Shown piece after piece: positions 1 to 8,641 of a stretch of 64,000 bases of DNA. The notes under the pieces were generated by a model. The model made no database searches. It saw nothing but the letters and a program-made list of their open reading frames with translations, and was not told the DNA's origin. Each line of letters starts with the position of its first letter. The first letter of the stretch is position 1. The position numbers were made by a program, and so were the translations under genes. Where the stretch lies: contig NZ_MWPH01000002.1 of assembly GCF_002177135.1 (NCBI RefSeq), positions 496,001 through 560,000 on the forward strand, in the 5' to 3' direction. The DNA is from Natronolimnobius baerhuensis (GTDB lineage: Archaea > Halobacteriota > Halobacteria > Halobacteriales > Natrialbaceae).

Positions 1-291
1 ACGGCTGAGATGGCAACAACGGCGGGCCACGTCGCAGTGACCATCCGCGAGCGCGACCCGGCCGACCTCCATCTCGGGCGTGCGGTCGATGGTCCGCTTG
101 TCTTCCTCGACGCCGAGATTCGACGCGGCCGGTCGGTCAACCGCAAGCGCGCGTTCGCCCTCGAGACGTTCGCGTACCTTGGCGAGACGTTCGACGTGCC
201 CGACGAGAATATGAAGGTCGTGTTCACCGAACATCCCGGCGAGTCGATGATGGGTGTCGACCGCGTCGGCGGTGAGTGGGATAGCGAGTGA
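1..291 (+). CDS. Tautomerase family protein, 5'-truncated by window edge
   Basis: The reading frame is open from the first base, so the gene begins outside the window and 96 residues are visible. The C-terminal half has the look of haloarchaeal tautomerases of the 4-oxalocrotonate tautomerase/MIF type: a segment predicted as strand-helix-strand, then FTEHPGESMMGVDRVGG near the end. In that family the catalytic residue is the N-terminal proline exposed after Met removal. That residue is not visible here, so activity cannot be judged. The Met at base 10 is internal. No partner gene is visible upstream, and the next gene on the same strand starts 113 bases later. Confidence 0.65.
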   Translation, partial: TAEMATTAGHVAVTIRERDPADLHLGRAVDGPLVFLDAEIRRGRSVNRKRAFALETFAYLGETFDVPDENMKVVFTEHPGESMMGVDRVGGEWDSE

Positions 292-404
292 GTCGACGGT
301 CCAGACCGACGCGGTGGCTCGCTGCCGGGTGACGAAGCTGTCGTCCCGGAACGTGTCTCCGCCTTCGGGACTGTAAAGCGCCCGCTCGTGGAACCCCGAA
401 GTCG

Positions 405-1601
405 ATGGATCGGTCGTATCGGCGGACGGTCTCGCTCGTCACGCTGTGGCAGGTGTCGGCGAGCATTTGTTACTACACCGTCTTTGCGGCGACGCCCTTT
501 TTCCGCGATGAGTTCGGTCTCTCGCGACTGTCGGTTGGCTTCGTCGTGACGGCGTTGACACTGGGTTATGCGGTCTGGTTGCTGCCTGTTGGCGCGCTGA
601 TCGACCGCTTTGGGGAGAGGCGTACACTCGTGATCGGCCTGGTCGGACTCTCAGCCGGTGCTGCGATGGTCGCCGGTGCGCCAACCTATGCGCTCTTGCT
701 CGCGGCAGCATTCTTTCTCGGATCGATGTACGCGACGGCGATCCCGGGGACGAACAAGGCGGTCTACGACAACATCGCCGCGGGACGCCAGAACTTCGCG
801 ATGGGGATCAAGCAGGTCGGCGTCACCGCCGGCAGCGGCATCAGTTCGCTGCTCGTAACCGGTCTCGCGGGCGTCCTCTTCTGGCAGGCCGGCTTCCTGA
901 TCGCTACTGGCGTCGGCCTCGTCGTCGCCGTCATCTTCGCAGTCCTCTACAGCGGCACCAGTGACGGTGGAACCGCGGAGTACCCCGATTTCAGGGCACT
1001 CTCGCACAACCGGCCGTACCGGGTGCTCGTCGCCGCAGGGTTTTTTCTCGGCGCAGCGCTGTTTACCACGACCGGATACACCGTCCTCTACGTCGAAGAA
1101 GAGATCGGTACCTCGGTCGTCTTCGCGGGTGTCGTCCTCGCGCTCGTCCAACTGTTCGGTAGCTTCGGCCGGATTCTCACGGGGTGGCTGAGCGACATCC
1201 TCCCCGGCGAGCCGGACACCCGAATCGGTGCGATTCTGATCGTCCAGGCCGTCGTCGGCGCTGGGATGTTCGTTGTCGTCGCGGCGACCGACAGCCCCTG
1301 GAGTGCCGTCGTCGCCTTCTCGGCGCTTGGCTTTTTCGTCCTCGGAAACACCGGCGTCTACTACTCCTACATGGCGACGCTCGTCACTGCCGACGAGATG
1401 GGCGGCGCGACCGCCGCCGGCCAACTCGCGCTCGTCGTCGGCTCAGTTGTCGCTCCGCCCGCCTTTGGCTACCTCGCAGACACCGTCGGCTACCGAAGTT
1501 CGTGGTGGCTACTCGCCGTCGGCACCCTCGTCGCTGCCGCGCTCTTGGTTTATGCGATCCGCCTCGAGCCGCCCGTAGATGAGCCGGCAATGCAGGAGTA
1601 A
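405..1601 (+). CDS. MFS transporter
   Basis: A 398-residue polytopic membrane protein with about 12 hydrophobic segments. The motif-A loop GALIDRFGERR lies after the second segment (about residues 63-73), and a short charged region near residue 190 separates the two six-helix halves. Both features are standard for the major facilitator superfamily. The substrate cannot be read from sequence. The NFAMGIKQVG stretch in the fourth/fifth segment resembles that of nitrate/nitrite- or cyanate-type carriers, but only weakly. The gene stands alone, 113 bases after the tautomerase fragment and 70 bases before a universal stress protein with its own TATA-like box. Confidence 0.85.
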   Translation: MDRSYRRTVSLVTLWQVSASICYYTVFAATPFFRDEFGLSRLSVGFVVTALTLGYAVWLLPVGALIDRFGERRTLVIGLVGLSAGAAMVAGAPTYALLLAAAFFLGSMYATAIPGTNKAVYDNIAAGRQNFAMGIKQVGVTAGSGISSLLVTGLAGVLFWQAGFLIATGVGLVVAVIFAVLYSGTSDGGTAEYPDFRALSHNRPYRVLVAAGFFLGAALFTTTGYTVLYVEEEIGTSVVFAGVVLALVQLFGSFGRILTGWLSDILPGEPDTRIGAILIVQAVVGAGMFVVVAATDSPWSAVVAFSALGFFVLGNTGVYYSYMATLVTADEMGGATAAGQLALVVGSVVAPPAFGYLADTVGYRSSWWLLAVGTLVAAALLVYAIRLEPPVDEPAMQE

Positions 1602-1642
1602 GCGGCCATGTCACCCCGTTATCCGTAGAATACAGAGAATTG

Positions 1643-1648
1643 CTTTAT
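1643..1648 (+). promoter_or_regulatory. TATA-like box of the first UspA gene
   Basis: CTTTAT lies 24 bases before the ATG at 1672. This is the spacing expected for a leaderless haloarchaeal transcript and supports that start over an in-frame ATG at 1579, which lies inside the preceding gene. Confidence 0.5.
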
Positions 1649-1671
1649 GCGCCGGACCCCAATTGAGGCGT

Positions 1672-2139
1672 ATGTACCGCATCTTACTGCCGGTCGATCG
1701 AAGCGAGTCACGAGCGCGCACACAGGCCGACGCAGTCCTCGAGATGCCGGCCGCTCCGGGCGACCTCGCTGTTGATGTCGTGCACGTCCACGACGAGGTA
1801 TCGACGCCGGACGCGGAGTGGGCCGCCGGCGGCAGCTTCGCCGAAACCTACGCCGAAGAAATGGCCGACCACGTCCGCAACGCCGACCGAATTCCATCGG
1901 CGGTCGAAGTCGCAGTTGAGCGCCTCGAGTCGAGCGACCTCGAGTACGCGGTTCACGAACGAAGCGGGGGGCCGGCCGAGGCAATTCTCGAACTCGCGGA
2001 CGAACTCGACGCGGACGCCATCGTTCTCGGCGTCGGCAGTCGCTCTCCAGTCGGGAAGGTGTTGTTCGGCAGCGTCGTACAAGCAGTGATTCTCGATAGT
2101 GACCGTCCGGTGATGACCGTCCCTGTAGACGTCGACTAA
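1672..2139 (+). CDS. Universal stress protein (UspA family)
   Basis: A single-domain UspA protein of 155 residues. It begins MYRILLPVDRS, the usual first strand with Asp. It ends with the nucleotide-binding signature GVGSRSPVGKVLFGS (G-2x-G-9x-G-S/T pattern), which points to an ATP-binding form. The start at 1672 was chosen because the protein then begins at the conserved strand and a TATA-like box sits 24 bases upstream. An upstream in-frame ATG at 1579 would overlap the MFS gene and add an Arg-rich tail foreign to the family. This is the first of four UspA genes in the window. The role in stress is known only for the family. Confidence 0.85.
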   Translation: MYRILLPVDRSESRARTQADAVLEMPAAPGDLAVDVVHVHDEVSTPDAEWAAGGSFAETYAEEMADHVRNADRIPSAVEVAVERLESSDLEYAVHERSGGPAEAILELADELDADAIVLGVGSRSPVGKVLFGSVVQAVILDSDRPVMTVPVDVD

Positions 2140-2154
2140 TCCGGTTCAGTCGAG

Positions 2155-3390
2155 TTATCGGAGACAGGCCGCGACGACTTCGAGCATCTCCTCCCCACGA
2201 ACCTCGTCGGCAAACAGCGGCACGCGCCGCACGTCAGTTCCGCGGAACAGGTCCTGTGCCTCCGTGAGCGCGGACTGCTGGACGTCCCACCGGCGCTGGC
2301 AGAACTCGCAGTCGTCTAAGTTCGGCTCGAGGAACTGCTCGGTTCCCTGCACGTCGCCGGTGACGTCCGATAGCGGCTCCATGACGCGATTGACGACGAC
2401 CGTTCCGACCGGAATACCGAACTCGTCGAGCTGTGCCCGCAGGCGCTTTGACTCGAAGACGCTCATCTCCTCAGGCACCATGACGATCCGAAAGTCCGTC
2501 TGGGTCGGATCGCGAAGTGCCGCTCGCAAGCGTTCGATGCGTTCCTGTAGTTCATCGAGATCCTCGAGGTCGTCCGGCTCCGGCGGCTCCTGACCGCCGA
2601 ACATGCCCTTCATGCCCTCGAACATGCCGCTGAGGCGCTTGCGGAATTTGATGATCTTCCCCATCATCGAATCCATCAGTTCCGGCAACTCGAGCAGCCG
2701 AAGGGTGTGGCCCGTCGGCGCGGTATCGACGACGACGCGCTCGAAGCGAGGATCATCGAGATACTCGAGGAGGAGTTGCATTGCGGCGGCTTCGTCCGCG
2801 CCGGGCATCGAGCCGCCGAAGATGGCGTCCATCGGAGAGTCGCCGCCGAGCATTTCGCCGAGACCGCCGAGGTCGCCCATCGGTCCCTCAGTGGCTCCGT
2901 CAGCGCCCATTCCGAATCCGCCCGCAGCGTCGGCGTCAGGTCCCGCATTCGGACCGTCGCCAGCAGCCGATCCGCCGAGGAACGCCTGTCCACGCTCCAT
3001 CGCGGCTTCGGGGTCGATCTCGGCCGCATAGAGTGGGATGTCGTCACGGATTCGGCCGGGTTCGGCCGGAATCGCTGTCTCGAACGTATCCGACAGCGAG
3101 TGGGCAGGGTCCGTTGAGACGACGAGCGTACTCGTCCCCGCACGGGCGCTATCCAGTGCCGTCGCGGCCGCCATCGTTGTCTTGCCGACGCCACCTTTCC
3201 CACCGTAGAGGACGTAGTCGGGGCTGTCGATTGGCTCGTCGGAGGGCTCGACGTCGATGGTCTCACGGCCGGTATCCGGCTCCGAAACGGAGTCCGTCGG
3301 CGTGACCTCGATTGTGTTATCGCCGTCGCCTGTCGCCCGTTCGTGCTCCTGCTCGTCTTCTTCGACCGGTTCGACGTCGATTCCGCTCAT
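2155..3390 (-). CDS. ArsA/Get3-family ATPase
   Basis: A 411-residue P-loop ATPase of the anion-pump/tail-anchored-protein targeting family. The deviant Walker A GGKGGVGKTT is at about 63-72, STDPAHSLSD (A/switch loop) at 92-101, DTAPTGHT (switch II) at 222-229, and a CxxC (Cys361, Cys364) near the C-terminus that in Get3 homologues binds zinc at the dimer interface. Residues 1-57 form an acidic extension. Residues about 138-200 form a Gly/Met/Ala-rich insertion at the place of the client-binding helices. No arsenical pump gene (arsB) lies nearby, so membrane-protein targeting is likelier than arsenite export. The 3' end lies 15 bases from the convergent UspA gene. Confidence 0.85.
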   Translation of the reverse strand: MSGIDVEPVEEDEQEHERATGDGDNTIEVTPTDSVSEPDTGRETIDVEPSDEPIDSPDYVLYGGKGGVGKTTMAAATALDSARAGTSTLVVSTDPAHSLSDTFETAIPAEPGRIRDDIPLYAAEIDPEAAMERGQAFLGGSAAGDGPNAGPDADAAGGFGMGADGATEGPMGDLGGLGEMLGGDSPMDAIFGGSMPGADEAAAMQLLLEYLDDPRFERVVVDTAPTGHTLRLLELPELMDSMMGKIIKFRKRLSGMFEGMKGMFGGQEPPEPDDLEDLDELQERIERLRAALRDPTQTDFRIVMVPEEMSVFESKRLRAQLDEFGIPVGTVVVNRVMEPLSDVTGDVQGTEQFLEPNLDDCEFCQRRWDVQQSALTEAQDLFRGTDVRRVPLFADEVRGEEMLEVVAACLR

Positions 3391-3459
3391 GTCTCGCAGT
3401 TCCCCGGGCGGACACGAGTATTCGTCGGTCTGTTTCGGGTCGTCAATCAGACCCAGCTG

Positions 3460-4560
3460 TCAGCCGAAGTACTCTGCCAACCGATCAGCGGCCTCGGCGA
3501 CTCGAGGCGTAACCAGCGCAAATCGTAACCACTCGGTTCGCGAGTCACCGAAGGCTTCGCCGGGCATCCCCGCGACGCCTGCCTCGTCGATCAGCCGAAA
3601 CACGTTCTCGAGCGTACCCGGATAGCCCTCGAAGCGCGCCATGACGTAGAACGCGCCATCCGGTCGGGTGTACTCCGCGCCTGTATCCTCGAGGGCGTCA
3701 GTAAAGGTGTCGACGCGCTCGCCCAGGAGTTCGCGGTTCGCCTCGTAGTAGGCGGGATCGGTCTCTTGGAGCGCCTGCAAGACGGCGTACTGGGCGGGCC
3801 GGCTGCCGGCGACGTTGACCAGCATGTGCCGACTCTTGGCGGCCTCGACCAGTTCGGGCGGGAAGACGGCGTAGCCGACGCGAAAACCAGTAATCGAGAG
3901 CGATTTCGAGAACGCGTTCGTCACGATGCGATTGTCGGAGTCGACTGCGAGTGCACTCGCAAACTTCCCTGAGAGATCATAGTGGTCGTACACCTCGTCG
4001 CTGACGAGGACCGCGTCGTATTTTTCGGCGATGGCGACGAGTTCGCGCATCGTTTCCTCGGGGTACACCGCGCCCGTCGGGTTGTTCGGCGTGTTGACGA
4101 CGATTGCGCCCGTCTGTTCGCTCGCGGCCTCGCGGACGGCGTCCGGGTCGATCTGGCCCGCATCGTCCGTCGGGACGAACCGCTGTGTCCCACCGAGCAT
4201 CGTCGTCTTGCCCGGATAGTAAGGATAGACCGGGTCCGTCAGGATGACCTCGTCGCCGCGGCCGCGTTCGAGCGCGCGGGCCATCGCGAGGTAGTTCGCC
4301 TCGCCCGCGCCGTTGGTGACGACGACCTGGTCTACGTCGACGCCGCGGCGGGCAGCGATTTCCTCGCGTAACTCACGGAGCCCCGCGCTCGGCGGATACT
4401 GAAATGCCGCGGACTCGAGGTCGGCGTACTCGCGTAATCCCTCGCGAAGCGCCTCCGGCGGCTCCCAGTCGGGATTCCCGCTGACCATGTCGATCACGTC
4501 CCGATCCGCTTGCGAGGCGTACTGCATGACCCGGAAGAAAAGCGGCGTCTCGTACTCCAT
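3460..4560 (-). CDS. Class I/II pyridoxal-phosphate aminotransferase
   Basis: A 366-residue fold-type I aminotransferase. NNPTG (159-163), SDEVY (187-191) and the Schiff-base lysine in NAFSKSLSITGFRVGY (Lys219) are in the usual order, and an Arg near the C-terminus (about RTEWLRFAL) would bind the substrate carboxylate. This places it with aspartate/aromatic-type aminotransferases. The amino donor and acceptor cannot be told from sequence. The gene sits 69 bases upstream of the ArsA-type ATPase on the same strand, close enough for co-transcription but with no overlap. The start gives MEYETPLFF, a typical N-terminus for this family. Confidence 0.85.
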   Translation of the reverse strand: MEYETPLFFRVMQYASQADRDVIDMVSGNPDWEPPEALREGLREYADLESAAFQYPPSAGLRELREEIAARRGVDVDQVVVTNGAGEANYLAMARALERGRGDEVILTDPVYPYYPGKTTMLGGTQRFVPTDDAGQIDPDAVREAASEQTGAIVVNTPNNPTGAVYPEETMRELVAIAEKYDAVLVSDEVYDHYDLSGKFASALAVDSDNRIVTNAFSKSLSITGFRVGYAVFPPELVEAAKSRHMLVNVAGSRPAQYAVLQALQETDPAYYEANRELLGERVDTFTDALEDTGAEYTRPDGAFYVMARFEGYPGTLENVFRLIDEAGVAGMPGEAFGDSRTEWLRFALVTPRVAEAADRLAEYFG

Positions 4561-4610
4561 ACGGGATGTATGGTCGCCCCCGACCGTGGGTTTTACTCTC
4601 GAGACTCGAC

Positions 4611-5447
4611 TCAGCGTGAGCTGTCGCTGCCGGTGTCGTCTCTCGAGCGCTCGCTCTCGCCGCCGACGCCTCTCTCAGTATCGTCGTTGTCGGTGCTCGC
4701 AGGTGGGCCACTCGAGTCAGTCGCAGACTCGTCGGGAGCGGGCGGCACAGCTGGGGCCGGTTTGTCACTGGAGTCGGCGCGGGCAGGTTCGGTGGGGCCA
4801 TCGAGCAAGGCAACGGCGACTCGTCCGGCGATTGCGGCGAGGGCGTTTGCCAGATGGAAACAGACGAGCAGCAAGACGACACCGAGGACGACGGCGAGTG
4901 CGAGTTCTGGAGCGGTATCGATGACCCACGTAATCGGCTGGTCGTTGACCGTCAGGAACTCCGTCTCGGTGGGGTAGTGCACCGGTGACTGCACCAGCGA
5001 CAGGGCCGTCGCGAACAGGAACAGGCCGATAAACGACACGAACCCCAGGCCGGTTTTGAGGAACAAAAAACCAAGTCCGCGCCAGGTCGACCCCGCGACA
5101 AGATAGCGCCGAAGACTCGAGACGAATCCATCACCATCGCCCCGTTGAACGTCCTCGGGTGCCTCGAGATCGACGGTGAGCAAGGCGTTCGCGAGCGCGC
5201 GCTCGAACGCTGCAAGGAGTCGGCTACTGAGAATCGTCCCCAGGACAATCGGAATCCCGACAACGAGAAGTATGAGAAACGTCCCGAAGACGAGCCCGAA
5301 CATGAAGACTGCCGAGTACGCAAACGCAAGCGGGATCGCCAGAAACAGGTACACCAGATTTGCGTACGTCTGTTTAGCAGTGACGACGCCGAGTAGCGAA
5401 CTGCCGCGCCAGCGACTGTCTCGAGTCGCGTGTTCTGACGATCCCAT
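4611..5447 (-). CDS. Membrane protein with 'putative sensor' domain
   Basis: A 278-residue protein. Residues about 25-210 hold four hydrophobic segments in two pairs, separated by a loop with the segment YLVAGSTWRGLGFLFLKTG. This layout matches the 'putative sensor' membrane domain found in actinobacterial histidine kinases and in stand-alone haloarchaeal proteins. The last 65 residues are Ser/Asp/Pro-rich and probably disordered. There is no kinase, receiver or HTH domain in the protein, so signal output is unknown. It lies 50 bases upstream of the aminotransferase on the same strand. Confidence 0.65.
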   Translation of the reverse strand: MGSSEHATRDSRWRGSSLLGVVTAKQTYANLVYLFLAIPLAFAYSAVFMFGLVFGTFLILLVVGIPIVLGTILSSRLLAAFERALANALLTVDLEAPEDVQRGDGDGFVSSLRRYLVAGSTWRGLGFLFLKTGLGFVSFIGLFLFATALSLVQSPVHYPTETEFLTVNDQPITWVIDTAPELALAVVLGVVLLLVCFHLANALAAIAGRVAVALLDGPTEPARADSSDKPAPAVPPAPDESATDSSGPPASTDNDDTERGVGGESERSRDDTGSDSSR

Positions 5448-5557
5448 TGTAGCTGACAGTTCACAAGCCGGTATGAAAGCGGTTGGGTTCAGTTTGGGAG
5501 CGAGAAACAGCCGAGAAAATCGAGCAAACTGGGTCGGCTCGAGGCCGCTGTCCGTCC

Positions 5558-7069
5558 TCAGTACGTCGCGTCGATGATCGTCTCGTCCAGATCCTCGAAC
5601 TGGGAGAGATACTCGAGTCGGTCGGCACGGAGTTCGGCGGCGGCATCCTCGTAGTCCTCAACGTGATCGGGGACGTAGAACTCCTCGATGTCGATGCCCG
5701 GAACAGCCTCGGGAATCGTCAGGCCAGTCTGGTCGTCGTCGGACCACTCAACCGTGCCGCGGGCGAGTTCGGTCAGGATCGTCACCGATTCGGTGACGCC
5801 GATATCGGCCGACTTGTCGCCGAGATAGCCCGTGTTGATGATGTAACAGTCGACGTCGAGTTCGGCGATCAGATCGCGGAACAGGTTGCCTTCCTCGCCC
5901 TCGGAGCCGATGATGAACGGGTTCGTCCCGACGACGCGGATCGATTCGCCGGCCCGGGATGGGTCGCCTGCGCTGGTCTCGATGGACTCGCCAAGCATGA
6001 ACGCGACGGCGGCTTCGTCTTCGTCGAGTTTCGCGACCGGCGGCATGAGCGGATTCCGGGTGATAAAGAAGACCTGATCCATCCGCTCCAAGTCGATGTC
6101 GTCGTCTGCGCTCTCGAGTTCGTCGCGGCGGACGACCGCGCGTGAGTTCGAGGTGTAGCGATCCGCATCGAAGTCGACGGTACCGTCGTCGTCGACGGCG
6201 ACATTCTCGAGGACGGCGGATTCGGCGGTTGCAGCGTCGTAGAGTTCCGGCTGTTCGTCTTCATCGAGGCCGATGGTCTTGATGAACAGTCCCTCGCCTT
6301 CGCTGCCGGCGACGGAGCCGTCCGGCAGGAGGCCACAGACGTCATCCTGGAGCATGACGGCCTCTTCCTCGCCCTCGAGCCAGCAGCCGTGAGAGGTTAG
6401 TGTCGACTTGCCGGTCGCGGACAGACCCATGAAGACCTGACCGACAGTCTCGAGGTCGCCGTCGTCGTTGCGGACGCGGACGCGCTTGCTGCCGGCGTGG
6501 AGTCCGAGTCCGTCGCGCTGTTTCACGCGGAACATGAACAGTCGCAGGAACGACTTTTTCGCCTCACCGAGATAGTCGCTCCCGAGTGCGGCGGTAAAGC
6601 CTTCTTCGGGAAGGACGCGAATCGCGGTTTGGTCGTAGTCGGGGTCGTGAACAGTGACGAGGTCGGGTTCGGACTGGTCAGTCGACTCGAAGAGGGTGGC
6701 CCATGCAAGTGCGATACGGGCGTGCTCGACCGGCACAAAGAGACGGCAGCAAAACGAGGCGTCGGGGTGACGCCCCATCTGGCGGTCGATACAGATCATT
6801 TCGCGTTCGGCCGCGCGCTCGACAGCATCGGTGAGGAGCGCGTAGTCGTCCGTGCCGAACTCGTGGTCAACCGCATTTTTCGTCTTATCGGAACTGCGCG
6901 AGCGAAACTCGCTGACGTAGGACGGCGATCCAAACTCCGTCGTCGTCTCCGCATGTGCCGCGAGGTCGCGAAGTTCCTCGAGCGACGGATTGTAACGGAC
7001 GTTCGACGCGGTGTTCGGATCTGGAAGGTCCCGTCTGACCGGCGGGCGCTTCGTCCCGGTTTCGGACAT
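5558..7069 (-). CDS. pckA: Phosphoenolpyruvate carboxykinase (ATP)
   Basis: A 503-residue enzyme converting oxaloacetate and ATP to PEP, CO2 and ADP, the entry step of gluconeogenesis. The kinase-1a P-loop GLSATGKST is at 215-223, and the kinase-2 motif VMLQDD at 238-243 would bind Mg2+/Mn2+. RNPLMPP and the adenine-side segment near 380-400 follow. The ATP-type P-loop separates it from GTP-type PEPCK. Haloarchaeal members are slightly shorter than the bacterial enzyme (about 530-540). The gene is probably leaderless: TTTAT on its strand lies about 28 bases before the start. A 458-base non-coding region with repeated TACGTA sites precedes it. Confidence 0.93.
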   Translation of the reverse strand: MSETGTKRPPVRRDLPDPNTASNVRYNPSLEELRDLAAHAETTTEFGSPSYVSEFRSRSSDKTKNAVDHEFGTDDYALLTDAVERAAEREMICIDRQMGRHPDASFCCRLFVPVEHARIALAWATLFESTDQSEPDLVTVHDPDYDQTAIRVLPEEGFTAALGSDYLGEAKKSFLRLFMFRVKQRDGLGLHAGSKRVRVRNDDGDLETVGQVFMGLSATGKSTLTSHGCWLEGEEEAVMLQDDVCGLLPDGSVAGSEGEGLFIKTIGLDEDEQPELYDAATAESAVLENVAVDDDGTVDFDADRYTSNSRAVVRRDELESADDDIDLERMDQVFFITRNPLMPPVAKLDEDEAAVAFMLGESIETSAGDPSRAGESIRVVGTNPFIIGSEGEEGNLFRDLIAELDVDCYIINTGYLGDKSADIGVTESVTILTELARGTVEWSDDDQTGLTIPEAVPGIDIEEFYVPDHVEDYEDAAAELRADRLEYLSQFEDLDETIIDATY

Positions 7070-7527
7070 GTGATAGGAGAGTTACCATCGTCACAGATAA
7101 AGATTGAGGTTCCGAATCTCTGCGTGAAAGGCTCTCTCGTGCCCCATGACACTGACTTACACATTGTACGTAATCGAGTTTATAGAGAACACCAACCAGT
7201 CTCTGGACAATTACTACGACTGTACGTAACGTCGCCAGTAACGGTCTGATTTAGTGGTCAAAACGGGCCGTTTCCGCGCTTGCTGCGAAACCTGCCCTTC
7301 TGCGCCCAGAGAGTCTCCCGTCGGATAGAACGCAGTGTCCCCGCTCGAGTCCGGGACTCATCGCCACTGACTACGTATTGCCTCGTGTGTACTCATAGAG
7401 AACTAGTAGATAGAAACAGTGGATAGTCAACCAGTCCTGGGACAGTCACAAGCACGTGTCGCGACATACTCGTTTCCTAACGCTCTCGTCCCGCCCATTA
7501 ACAACGAGTCGCTTCGTAGGACCGTCT
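7070..7527. promoter_or_regulatory. Long divergent intergenic region between pckA and pncC
   Basis: These 458 bases hold no convincing gene. The pckA side has a TATA-like TTTATC (reverse strand, about 7095-7101). TGTACGTAA occurs twice (7165-7173 and 7221-7229) and a third TACGTA is at 7372-7377. An AT-rich patch lies at about 7380-7440. The length and the repeated palindromic core suggest regulation of pckA, but no factor can be named. Confidence 0.4.
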
Positions 7528-8040
7528 ATGGACCCCATCGACCGCGAGCGCTCGCGGGCCGTCGCCGACGCACTGGCTGAAACCGATGAGACAGTGGCCG
7601 TCGCCGAGTCCTGTACGGGCGGACTCATCGGCGCGACACTGACAGCAATTCCGGGCTCGAGCGACTACTTCGAGTCCGGAGCGACGACCTACGCCTACGG
7701 GGCCAAGCGTCGCGAACTCGGCGTTAGCCGCGAATCGCTCGACGAACACGGCGCGGTCTCGGAGCCTGTTGCCCTTGAGATGGCTCGCGGCGTTCGGGAT
7801 ACCTGTGACGTGACCTGGGGTGTTTCGACGACCGGTGTTGCTGGTCCCTCCGGCGGCTCCGAGGAAACGCCCGTTGGCACGGTCTACATCGGCGTCGCCT
7901 ACGCCGGTCCCTGGGGCACCGACTCGTCGTTCGCGACTGCCTCGCGCTACGAGTTCGACGGCGACCGAGCCGCGGTCCGCGCCAAAACCGTCGCACAGGC
8001 GCTCGACGACCTGCTCGCAGCACTCGAGGACCGACCATAG
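7528..8040 (+). CDS. pncC: CinA C-terminal domain protein / nicotinamide-nucleotide amidase
   Basis: A 170-residue stand-alone CinA-C domain. AESCTGGL (26-33) contains the catalytic Ser, GATTYAYGAK (51-60) the conserved Tyr and Lys, and TGVAGPSGG (102-110) with PVGTVYIG complete the active site. The family deamidates nicotinamide mononucleotide to nicotinate mononucleotide in the pyridine-nucleotide salvage cycle. The start at 7528 was chosen because the domain begins there. An in-frame ATG at 7456 would add a 24-residue basic tail not seen in the family. The gene is divergent from pckA. Confidence 0.85.
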   Translation: MDPIDRERSRAVADALAETDETVAVAESCTGGLIGATLTAIPGSSDYFESGATTYAYGAKRRELGVSRESLDEHGAVSEPVALEMARGVRDTCDVTWGVSTTGVAGPSGGSEETPVGTVYIGVAYAGPWGTDSSFATASRYEFDGDRAAVRAKTVAQALDDLLAALEDRP

Positions 8041-8104
8041 CCGTCACCCTCGGTGACAGTCTCGAGAGAAAGCTATTCAGCGCTCGACTCTCGAGTACCG
8101 CCTA

Positions 8105-8587
8105 ATGAATAAGAAGGGCCACGTGCTCAACGCCGTGTTGTTGAGTATCGGATTGGGCTATTTGCTCGAGCCGGCGGGGAATTTGGAGACGTTCGAGACA
8201 ATCATCGCAATCGGCGTCCCGATCACACTCGGGGCGATGGTTCCCGATATCGACACCGCGTTCGGTAAGCATCGCAAGACGTTGCACAACCTGCCGCTGC
8301 TCGTCGGGTTCGCGGTCTTTCCCGCTTTCTTCGGGAATCTCGAGTGGGTCTGGCTCGGCGTGTTGACTCACTACGTTCTCGACATTGCGGGAAGCAAACG
8401 TGGCATCGCGCTCTTCTATCCACTCTGGAGAAAGGAGTTCGGGCTACCGGTTGGTGTCGCCGTCAGCAGCAAGCGCGCAGACCTCATGATGGTTATCGTC
8501 ACCGTCGCAGAACTGGCGATTGCCGCCATTATTCTGTATCAGGGACCGGAGTGGCTCGAGGCGGGCCAGCAGTTCATCGGTCTCTGA
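8105..8587 (+). CDS. DUF457/YdjM-type membrane metal-dependent hydrolase
   Basis: A 160-residue integral membrane protein with four hydrophobic segments. It carries the family pattern: an early His (KKGHVLNA), PDID (GAMVPDIDTAFGKHR, about residues 48-60) and a later HYVLDIAG segment. These His/Asp residues would bind metal near the membrane surface. In this family (LexA-regulated YdjM and relatives, related to PA-phosphatase-like proteins) the substrate is unknown. The gene begins 64 bases after pncC on the same strand. Confidence 0.7.
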   Translation: MNKKGHVLNAVLLSIGLGYLLEPAGNLETFETIIAIGVPITLGAMVPDIDTAFGKHRKTLHNLPLLVGFAVFPAFFGNLEWVWLGVLTHYVLDIAGSKRGIALFYPLWRKEFGLPVGVAVSSKRADLMMVIVTVAELAIAAIILYQGPEWLEAGQQFIGL

Positions 8588-8641
8588 GCGCACAGCGGTG
8601 ACGAAGATCGGCACACGAAACAAAGCGTTCTCGAGAAGACC

